Positions 29,278 to 36,014 of a DNA stretch of 64,000 nt are shown one piece after another. The stretch spans positions 62,001 through 126,000 of the forward strand of contig WBUR01000001.1 in NCBI GenBank assembly GCA_008933615.1, in the 5' to 3' direction. A model generated the notes under the pieces. It was given only the letters and a program-made list of their open reading frames with translations. It was not told where the DNA came from and did no database searches. Every line of letters begins with the position of its first letter. Position 1 is the first letter of the stretch. The translations under genes and the position numbers were made by a program. This stretch comes from a bacterium (GTDB taxonomy: Bacteria; CLD3; SB21).

Positions 29278-30126
29278 TTACGTTCGTGCTTTTCCATTTT
29301 CTGCGTAAATGCGATTAACGCCCATGGCCGCGAGAAACATCGCCACATCCAGATTGTTACTCTTCATACTTACCAAGGTAATGATCAGCATCTGAGCTCC
29401 AATGAAGACTTTCTGAGAAACCGCTTGAAGCGGTACATCAAAGTAAACGGAACCGGATGATTTTTCATTTTTGATATAACGTTCCAGATGCTTGTAAAAA
29501 AATCTGACAAACTCCGACTGATTCCCTGTTGCTGACTGCTCCAAATCTGAAATGGCCGAAATAGGCATTCCATTTTCCGTTGTAACAATTATGGAAAATA
29601 AGCCGAATTTTATGATTAATTTTTTGAGAAAATGTTCCAATGCCCGGTCATGCTCCATTTCACGCTCCGTGCGCCGATCAAACACTTTGGTGATCGCCCG
29701 GATTTGTTCTTTCAGTTTGCGGCTCGCGCACGCAGGATTGGAATGTAGGCAATAATTGGCTCTGCATGCCGAAAGGGGCTCTCCGCACATTTGACGGCGA
29801 TGATAATTCGCCGTCGGCTCCATGTGAGCGGTGATGAATTCCCGCGCTAATTTTTTTTGCAAGGCGCCCTCGGCAAATTCAATGGCTTCGTTCCATAAAA
29901 AAATTTCCAATTCGATTAATTGTTCCGGTATAAGCGTGCTAATGAGAGAATCAATATAATTCCAATCAGAAATATTTTTTCGAATCTTTTTCTTTAACTC
30001 GCGGTTCAAACTTTCTTTCGATGATGACGATCGGGAAAACGTATTGTCCAATGCCGATGATAATTCAATATCTATACCCCCGTTCAATACCATGGTCTCT
30101 TCGACGTTTTCTTTTGAGTTAAACAT
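29278..30126 (-). CDS. Hypothetical protein with Cys-rich motif and roadblock/LC7-like C-terminal part
   Basis: The frame opens at 30156 inside a hairpin, but ATG at 30126 has GGGGAG eight bases upstream and is preferred; 282 residues. The N-terminal half is helical. A cysteine cluster follows (CGEPLSACRANYCLHSNPAC). The last 105 residues alternate strands and helices (FGLFSIIVTTENGMPISAIS; KVFIGAQMLIITLVSMKS), which recalls the roadblock/LC7 fold that binds small GTPases such as MglA. No MglA-like gene is in the window. It lies between the pilin and peptidase genes on the same strand. Fold call is tentative; I do not recognise a named family. Confidence 0.5.
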   Translation of the reverse strand: MFNSKENVEETMVLNGGIDIELSSALDNTFSRSSSSKESLNRELKKKIRKNISDWNYIDSLISTLIPEQLIELEIFLWNEAIEFAEGALQKKLAREFITAHMEPTANYHRRQMCGEPLSACRANYCLHSNPACASRKLKEQIRAITKVFDRRTEREMEHDRALEHFLKKLIIKFGLFSIIVTTENGMPISAISDLEQSATGNQSEFVRFFYKHLERYIKNEKSSGSVYFDVPLQAVSQKVFIGAQMLIITLVSMKSNNLDVAMFLAAMGVNRIYAENGKART

Positions 30127-30153
30127 ATCAGAACTCCCCGGTAGAAAAAGTGA

Positions 30154-30186
30154 CAAAAGGCTCCCATTGGTTATGAGAGCCTTTTT
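30154..30186 (-). terminator. Hairpin with T tract after the major pilin gene
   Basis: Arms aaaggctc and gagccttt are separated by about 12 bases, with T runs on both sides. It lies 6 bp beyond the pilin stop and before the next gene, so it likely makes the pilin transcript short and abundant, with partial read-through. Confidence 0.7.
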
Positions 30187-30191
30187 TCTGA

Positions 30192-30536
30192 TTAATTATG
30201 AGCCGCAACAGAACAAGTGACGAGGCCCGTCGTCGAAGAATAGGTATAGGTACCGGCAGAAGGGCAGGTAGGAGCAGCGCCGCTGGTAAATGAAGCAGCC
30301 ATGGCGGCTAAATCGGCCGGGAATGCCGCTGTGCCGGTCGTGAGAACGGATTGTGCATAAGCAATGCTTGCAGCCGCTTTGATAGCGCCCATATTCGATT
30401 TGCAAGCGCCGGCTTCGGCTTGATCCGTCAGATCAAAATACTTAGGAACAGCTACTGCCGCCAAAATTCCTAAGATTACTATCACCGTAACTAATTCCAT
30501 TAAGGTGAAGCCTTTTTGACTTGTGAGAGATTTCAT
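30192..30536 (-). CDS. pilA: Major type IV pilin
   Basis: The frame opens at 30644, but ATG at 30536 has AACGGAGGAATT directly upstream and begins MKSLTSQKG, giving 114 residues. The leader is cut after QKG; the mature protein starts FTLMELVTVIVILGILAAVA with Glu at position 5. The short globular part carries two cysteines near the C terminus (APTCPSAG and LVTCSVAAHN), enough for the usual disulfide loop. The mature chain is small and Ala/Thr/Ser rich, with few charges. It is the only gene here with its own strong ribosome site and terminator, as expected for a highly expressed pilin. Confidence 0.93.
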   Translation of the reverse strand: MKSLTSQKGFTLMELVTVIVILGILAAVAVPKYFDLTDQAEAGACKSNMGAIKAAASIAYAQSVLTTGTAAFPADLAAMAASFTSGAAPTCPSAGTYTYSSTTGLVTCSVAAHN

Positions 30537-30586
30537 AATTCCTCCGTTAGGGTTATTAAAACATGTTGACTGTTGCCTTCTTTTTG

Positions 30587-30603
30587 TTTCAATATCCGTG
30601 CCG
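30587..30603 (-). promoter_or_regulatory. Possible sigma-54 promoter of the pilin gene
   Basis: On the minus strand the sequence cGGCACGgataTTGAAA matches the -24 element (TGGCACG) at six of seven positions and TTG of the -12 element; the final GC is GA. The spacing between the two elements is correct. It lies about 50 bp before the pilin start. An NtrC-type activator is encoded at 12476-13867. The -12 mismatch keeps this tentative. Confidence 0.45.
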
Positions 30604-30844
30604 TTTTGCCAATAGGTTATTTTATAGTGGGTTAACAGAATCATACGATCAATGTAATATGGCTAATTCACCCACCTATGGACTTGATACACAACTAAAA
30701 ACTGTTAAGTAAAATAGTGGCGGCAAATGGACTCTAGTGTATCAATTATAGATTTAAAGAAGAAGATTACGGAAGCAGAAAGGATTTGGACAATTTAGAT
30801 GAGATGTGGGGCAAGAACATGATCCCGTCGGAACGCTATAAACG

Positions 30845-31099
30845 ATGCGGCTGGATTTGTATTATGAGAGATTTTCGGCGGCGATAAAGAAGAAGTTTCT
30901 TGATTCGATATTATCTGAAAAGTTGATCAACGAAAATAAGAAGTATCGAACCAATGGAAATAATGAAGTTGCGGCTCTACTAGAGGGAAATTTGAATTTA
31001 GTGGACTCTTCTTATTCAATATCGAACCTTCTCATAGGTTTTAAGGCTTTATGCATAAAATTGAGCCAACTGTCGTCTGTAGTTGATAAAAGCCCTTAG
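30845..31099 (+). other. Weak 84-residue reading frame in a decayed intergenic region
   Basis: The stretch 30604-31105 holds the pilin upstream region and this one plus-strand frame (begins MRLDLYYERF). Its composition is gene-like but there is no good ribosome site, and upstream a short frame at about 30729 (MDSSVSIIDLKKKITEAE) stops after 22 residues. I do not recognise it. It may be the decayed end of a gene that flanked the restriction-modification island. Confidence 0.25.
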
Positions 31100-31105
31100 A
31101 ACTTA

Positions 31106-32038
31106 TCACTTCAAGTCCGTGAATTGATTTGGCCACAAGACTTTTCTTTTGGATTCCCAACGTATCTTCCCCATTATCATTTCAACGAGATAGCGGGGCA
31201 TGCTCATGTCTTCGGCCTCAATGTTTTTCTTGAACAATGACCATATTTTGGCCTCATTTCCTCGAAGCTTAGTTAGAGCAACTTCTTTCTCGCCTATTAA
31301 CCATAGACCTGTTCTCTTCTTCTTGACTGATTCTACCTCAATGGTGATCGGTTCGCCTTCGTCAACAGAATCACCGGCATTCCATCTTGCATCAAATATC
31401 GGCCAAAAGATGAAATGGTATACGGAACGGCCAAAGCGGTTGTCAAAGACGCTTAATTCCGCTCTATAGAGAATCGTTCTTTCGCCATTAGACTCAAGAG
31501 CTACTCCCGACTTTTCATACTGTACCAACATTTCACGAATACGCTTTTCTTCCTTCATGCGCAGGACATGAGTTTCCTCATCATGATAGAGGTCAACAAT
31601 AGTATCCACAATTCCGTATACACCCTGAATACTCATATGACCTAAAGCCATCTGGAAATTCACGGGATGAAAGTAACCATTTCTGAGTTTGCGAAGCGCA
31701 TGAACATTATGTTTTGCCTTAACAAAAAGGTTTTTCGCTAAGGCCCAATCGATCAGTTTTTCCAAAGTCATGTTTCGTTTAGTATTTCCCATCAATTGTT
31801 TGTGCCTTGCATGGAGGGCCAACTCAAACGTGAGCAAAGCTTCGCGGTATGCAACATCGAATAATTGATTTTCGAAGTAAGCTAACTGAAGTAGTTTATG
31901 GATAAAATTAAGACGTTCCTGAACAGATTCAGGTAGTTCAATCGGGATTAGAAACGGCTTGGAGATATTATTATTGAATTCTTCAACAGTAAGATGCCAC
32001 CAGGCTTTAGCTGGCACCAGTTTAATGCTATCATTCAC
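31106..32038 (-). CDS. Hypothetical protein with HEPN RNase motif (RX4H)
   Basis: 310 residues, not recognised by name. Residues 40-140 are helical and contain LRKLRNGYFHPVNF at about 115-128, in which R119-N-G-Y-F-H124 fits the R-X4-6-H signature of HEPN ribonucleases, including the common polar residue after Arg. The C-terminal half is mixed alpha/beta with an RGNEAKIWSLFKKN helix. HEPN proteins are frequent in defence loci as toxins or RNases that cut RNA. It lies downstream of hsdS on the same strand with one small gene between, so it may be part of the island. Whether it is catalytic or a structural HEPN is not shown by sequence. Confidence 0.55.
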   Translation of the reverse strand: MNDSIKLVPAKAWWHLTVEEFNNNISKPFLIPIELPESVQERLNFIHKLLQLAYFENQLFDVAYREALLTFELALHARHKQLMGNTKRNMTLEKLIDWALAKNLFVKAKHNVHALRKLRNGYFHPVNFQMALGHMSIQGVYGIVDTIVDLYHDEETHVLRMKEEKRIREMLVQYEKSGVALESNGERTILYRAELSVFDNRFGRSVYHFIFWPIFDARWNAGDSVDEGEPITIEVESVKKKRTGLWLIGEKEVALTKLRGNEAKIWSLFKKNIEAEDMSMPRYLVEMIMGKIRWESKRKVLWPNQFTDLK

Positions 32039-32102
32039 AAAAAATCTCCAAATATACTCTTTACATTACATTCTGCGGCAATTTCATTAATTCAGTTTAA
32101 TA

Positions 32103-32288
32103 TCATTTTTTCTCTCCACTGTATTCTTCATAACTTATAATATCCGTCTCATCCGATTCACAAGACGGACATTCTTTATTCGTTACTCCATCTACAAGCG
32201 CCCAGAATGGAATGAAAGTGTTTGCGGAACTCTTTTGTTTTTTGAACTTACATCCGCACTTTCTGCATCGATAATACCAACTGCTCAT
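32103..32288 (-). CDS. Small zinc-ribbon protein
   Basis: 61 residues. Two CxxC pairs (YRCRKCGCKF near residue 8 and ECPSCESD near residue 39) form a likely zinc ribbon of the FmdB/rubredoxin-like kind; the tail is acidic. No function is evident. It is between hsdS and the HEPN-motif gene, in the same orientation. Confidence 0.6.
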   Translation of the reverse strand: MSSWYYRCRKCGCKFKKQKSSANTFIPFWALVDGVTNKECPSCESDETDIISYEEYSGEKK

Positions 32289-32388
32289 AAAAACTCCTGT
32301 TCTCTATTAATGATAATTGAGCTCCTTTGCGGTTTATGAGCTTGCCATGACCTCTAAATTTTCAGTTACGCTCACTTTTAGTCAGAGT

Positions 32389-33528
32389 TCACACCAACTC
32401 CCCCTTAAACGCTCTCTGCATCAGGCTCTGAAACAAATTCTCCAATTCCTGCTCCGATGTGCGCTGCTTCGTGCGCATGGATTCAACTTTCTCTACCAGC
32501 GCGGCGAATTTTAGTTGTAAGGAGATAGGTGGGCAATAAATCAGTAAATTGCTTATATCCTTGATATACATTGCTTGCTGTGCTGATGCTGATGACACTG
32601 CTACAAGCCTGTGCAAAAAGCCACTGTTTCGAAAAAGATATTGAAGAAATTCAGAACGGACTTTTTTCGGTTTCACAAGAATTACACTACCCATTAAGCA
32701 AAACTGTCTAGTATTACCAACTCGTGTGCATCTGCCAATCGTTGCTCCCCTGCTAACGACAAGTAAATCGCCGTTCTCCGGCTTGCATTTCCTTGTGAAT
32801 TTATCAAAATCAGCGGCGCTTACAAATTGATTGCGCGTAAAATCTATTCCCCATTCACGAACATCCGTAGCAGTAATAATATGTAATCCTTCCTTTGTAA
32901 GTGGTGGATTGAGATGTTCACCATCCGTAATTTTCTCAGAAGCCTCGGATAATAGTAATTTCTCCCACCCCTTCGGATTCGTAACGGGGTCGCCGAACAT
33001 TTCGAGGAAGGCGGACTGAAGAAATTTTTCTGTGAGTTCGATTGTTTGGCGGCGCTTTTCACGGGCGGAGTCAGCTTTCTCAAGTATCGCGGCGATGCGC
33101 TTCTGGATGGGAAGAGGAGGAAGTGGGATTTGGATATTGCTTAATGTCTCGCGACCAATAGCTTGAAATGTTGAACCAGTTCCTTTTGATTCAATTAACT
33201 CTGCAATACTCCTTAAGTAAAAAAGAACATACTTATTGTCTGAAATTCCATATTTTGATCTAATTGCTGCGAGCCCTCGTCCAATACAGGCCTCAGAATT
33301 ACACAAGTTGGTGGGGCCGACAGGCGCACGCACAGAAATAAGAATGTCATTTGGCTGAGCAATTTTCTGAGGTTTGTTGCACCATTTTCTTGGAACAGGA
33401 TAAAGAGACCCAAAGTCTGTTTTGCCCTGATAAAACGGTAAGCCTTCTCCATCATCATTATAAGTATCTGACGGGGGCGATTGCCCCATTATGATTTCAC
33501 AAGCATCTGAAAGACTCTGAATACTCAC
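32389..33528 (-). CDS. hsdS: Type I restriction-modification specificity subunit HsdS
   Basis: 379 residues with two target-recognition domains, each followed by a conserved helix: LSNIQIPLPPLPIQKRIAAI with a helix to about 170, and LLIYCPPISLQLKFAALVEK with a C-terminal coiled coil ending MQRAFKGELV. HsdS sets the DNA site recognised by the methylase and nuclease. Its start overlaps the hsdM stop by 4 bp, so it is made with HsdM. The recognition sequence cannot be predicted by eye. Confidence 0.93.
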   Translation of the reverse strand: MSIQSLSDACEIIMGQSPPSDTYNDDGEGLPFYQGKTDFGSLYPVPRKWCNKPQKIAQPNDILISVRAPVGPTNLCNSEACIGRGLAAIRSKYGISDNKYVLFYLRSIAELIESKGTGSTFQAIGRETLSNIQIPLPPLPIQKRIAAILEKADSAREKRRQTIELTEKFLQSAFLEMFGDPVTNPKGWEKLLLSEASEKITDGEHLNPPLTKEGLHIITATDVREWGIDFTRNQFVSAADFDKFTRKCKPENGDLLVVSRGATIGRCTRVGNTRQFCLMGSVILVKPKKVRSEFLQYLFRNSGFLHRLVAVSSASAQQAMYIKDISNLLIYCPPISLQLKFAALVEKVESMRTKQRTSEQELENLFQSLMQRAFKGELV

Positions 33529-35042
33529 TTCATCATCCCCCGAATTTCTTCCACATCCTTCTCAATCCCCTTCTCCAATTCCAAAATCTTATTCATGATC
33601 ACATCCGGCTTTTCGTATTCGATTTCCGTGTGCACGATCTCTTTGTATCGTGAAATGGAAAGGTCGTATTTGTTTGAACGAATGTCTGTAACCGGCACGA
33701 GAAACGATTTCTTAGATGCTTTCTTCTTTTCCCATTGTTTGATGATGTCGGGAATATCATTCGCCTCGACGCGCTGGCGTTTATCGTCGAGAGAGAAGCC
33801 GTCGGCTTCCATATCGTAAAACCAGACGTTTTTCGTTGTGCCGCCTTTCTGGAATATCAGCACCGCCGTGGAAACGCCCGCATACGGCTTGAATACGCCC
33901 GAAGGCATGGAGATCACCCCTTCCAGGCCGCATTGATCCACGACGATCTTACGGATCGCCACATGCGCGTTACTCGTTCCGAATAGCACGCCGTCGGGCA
34001 CGATCACGCCCGCCCTGCCGCCGTTTTTCAGCAGGCCGTAGATCAATTCGATAAAAAGCAGTTCCGTCTTGGTCGTGCCGGTCGTAAAACGTTCATTGAT
34101 GTCGCTTTTGTCAATCGAGCCTTTGAATGGCGGATTGGCCAGGATGACGTCGTATTCCGATTTTTCGGTAAAAGCCTTCGACATGGTATCGGTGTAAAGG
34201 CACCTGGGATTGTCAATGCCGTGCAGCATCAGGTTCATCGCCCCGATACGCACCATCGTGGAATCGAAATCGTATCCGGTCAGGGCGCGGCTTTTCAGAA
34301 ATTGCATCAGCTTCTTATCCGCGATCTTATCGCCGATCAGGTGATGCGCTTTGCCGTCTTCGTCGCGCTCGATCAGGTCGGGGGTCGTGTTTTCTTCGAG
34401 AATATGTTCGTATGCCGCGACGAGAAAGCCGCCCGTGCCGCAGGCCGGATCGCAGATGCGCTGATCGATCTTCGGATCGACGAGTTTCGTGATCATGCGA
34501 ATGATATGCCGAGGTGTGCGGAATTGGCCGTTCTTGCCGGAGGTGGTGAGCTGGCTCAACAAATACTCATACAGATCGCCCTGCACGTCCACGTTTTGTT
34601 CCGAAATGTGCATGTCGTCGATGATCTTGACCGCTTCCTGCAAGAGCGACGCTTTCGGAATGACAAACACCGCGTCTTCCATGTGCTGTGTGAATGTGCT
34701 CGCCTCCCCGCCCACTTCCCGCAGGAAATCGAACACTTTATCGCGCACATGTTTCAGCATTTGATCGCCTGGCAATTGGCTCCAGTGCGACCATTTGCAG
34801 TCTTTGTAACTAAAGTTCTTTATATCCTTGGGAGCACGACCTTTATCAGAAAAGAGCGATGTGAAGGCCTGCCCGCGGCGCTTCGCCGCGGCTGCGCGGG
34901 CATTGTCCATGTCTTCCAGTCTTTTCAGAAAGATCAGATACGACATTTGTTCAATGGCCGTGAGCGGATTGGAAATTCCGCCGGACCAGAATTTGTCCCA
35001 TAGGGAGTCGATTTTTGAGCGAAGATCGGGATTTGTTAACAT
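33525..35042 (-). CDS. hsdM: Type I DNA adenine methylase subunit HsdM
   Basis: 505 residues. The N-terminal helical domain (MLTNPDLRSKIDSLWDKFW) is followed by the methylase: ICDPACGTGGFLVAAYEH (motif I, S-adenosylmethionine binding), LANPPFKGS (motif IV, catalytic NPPF) and GGRAGVIVPDGVLFG. It methylates N6 of adenine at HsdS-defined sites. The gene is clearly richer in GC than the cargo genes at 35.1-44.9 kb. Its first 65 codons are copied at 39862-40056 and shorter pieces at 35090-35125 and 40107-40160, showing repeated recombination at this 5' end. Confidence 0.95.
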   Translation of the reverse strand: MLTNPDLRSKIDSLWDKFWSGGISNPLTAIEQMSYLIFLKRLEDMDNARAAAAKRRGQAFTSLFSDKGRAPKDIKNFSYKDCKWSHWSQLPGDQMLKHVRDKVFDFLREVGGEASTFTQHMEDAVFVIPKASLLQEAVKIIDDMHISEQNVDVQGDLYEYLLSQLTTSGKNGQFRTPRHIIRMITKLVDPKIDQRICDPACGTGGFLVAAYEHILEENTTPDLIERDEDGKAHHLIGDKIADKKLMQFLKSRALTGYDFDSTMVRIGAMNLMLHGIDNPRCLYTDTMSKAFTEKSEYDVILANPPFKGSIDKSDINERFTTGTTKTELLFIELIYGLLKNGGRAGVIVPDGVLFGTSNAHVAIRKIVVDQCGLEGVISMPSGVFKPYAGVSTAVLIFQKGGTTKNVWFYDMEADGFSLDDKRQRVEANDIPDIIKQWEKKKASKKSFLVPVTDIRSNKYDLSISRYKEIVHTEIEYEKPDVIMNKILELEKGIEKDVEEIRGMMK

Positions 35043-35057
35043 GATCCTTTAAATTGT

Positions 35058-35125
35058 TAAGATGTCACGTTGAGCGCGAAGCAGTCGAAGGGTGTCCCAG
35101 AGTGAATCTACTTTACTATTTAAGT
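35058..35125. repeat. Dispersed 43-bp repeat plus hsdM 5' fragment (copy 1)
   Basis: 35058-35100 (taagatgtcacgttgagcgc ... gggtgtcccag) recurs at 40072-40114 with a few changes. It belongs to the 'GTCACGTTGAGCGCAGTCGAA' type of dispersed repeat known from many genomes (from memory). Directly after it, the minus strand encodes LNSKVDSLWDTL, matching HsdM residues 6-16, so an hsdM 5' fragment abuts the repeat. The pattern repeats at 40.1 kb. Confidence 0.75.
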
Positions 35126-35150
35126 CATGCTTTGTGAACCTAATTTCGGC

Positions 35151-36014
35151 TTATAATTCTAATGAGATTCGTATTAGAGATTTAAACGAAAGTCTTCCGT
35201 TATTCCATTCATTTTCTAAATGGTCAATAATTTTAAGTGGATCGACAGTTTGCATTTCAAGTTCGCAATTCACTCCAGTCAAATTCGCTGCCTTCACAAA
35301 CATCTCTTGAAGACACCTATAAATTTGGTTCCTGACATGCAACTGTGTTTTCTTAAATCTTAAACACCGAGAGTAACGATAAAACTCAAAACTTCGATTG
35401 TGATAACCCAAATAAGATCGGTGATGGTAACCAATGTAACGCGTAAGCTTCCAACTCTCATCCTCAAGAATCATTTGGTGCATAGTGAAATCATAATGCT
35501 GGAGTTGCCCTTGCATTTGCAATAATCCCATAGAACCAACTTGTTCTGTGTTCAAAAAGGATAGATTCCTAAGAAAAGAATTATACTTCTTATATGATCC
35601 AACCTCAGGCGGCATATCAAACACTACGCATTCCTTTATGTTATATTCTTCTTCAGTGCCATTATCCATAATATAATGAACGGAATTCCGTTTTAAACGA
35701 ACTCTGCCATTTTCTAAATAAATTAACTTTAGTTCATCACCAAATGAAATCATTCGAAAGATAGCAATGCCATATCTTACGAGTGAATACGAAACCTTTC
35801 TGGCGAAATCAATGATGGAATCTTGAAGTCCATAACGAGAATAGCGCTCTGAATGAAGAACATCTCTCATAATTTTTTCGAAAGCCTCATTTCGAGGCTT
35901 AACGACAAAGGTCCCAGATGGCCTATGCCCATAAGGAATTATCCCATTTGAGAAATCTTCCAGAAACATATGCACAGTAGCACTATGCAAATAATCATCT
36001 GAATTAGTTTTCAT
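35151..36014 (-). CDS. Unrecognised cargo protein, partner of the 850-residue membrane protein
   Basis: 287 residues, soluble, rich in Tyr, Arg and His. I do not recognise the family. A region of mixed strands (about 85-150) is followed by a helical region with IGYHHRSYLGYHNRSFEFYR near residue 195-215, a striking His/Tyr/Arg cluster. The ATG overlaps the end of the 850-residue gene by 11 bp, so the two form one unit. It is AT-rich compared with hsdM and is bounded by hsdM and hsdR remnants, which marks it as cargo of the defence island. No catalytic motif is evident. Confidence 0.7.
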   Translation of the reverse strand: MKTNSDDYLHSATVHMFLEDFSNGIIPYGHRPSGTFVVKPRNEAFEKIMRDVLHSERYSRYGLQDSIIDFARKVSYSLVRYGIAIFRMISFGDELKLIYLENGRVRLKRNSVHYIMDNGTEEEYNIKECVVFDMPPEVGSYKKYNSFLRNLSFLNTEQVGSMGLLQMQGQLQHYDFTMHQMILEDESWKLTRYIGYHHRSYLGYHNRSFEFYRYSRCLRFKKTQLHVRNQIYRCLQEMFVKAANLTGVNCELEMQTVDPLKIIDHLENEWNNGRLSFKSLIRISLEL

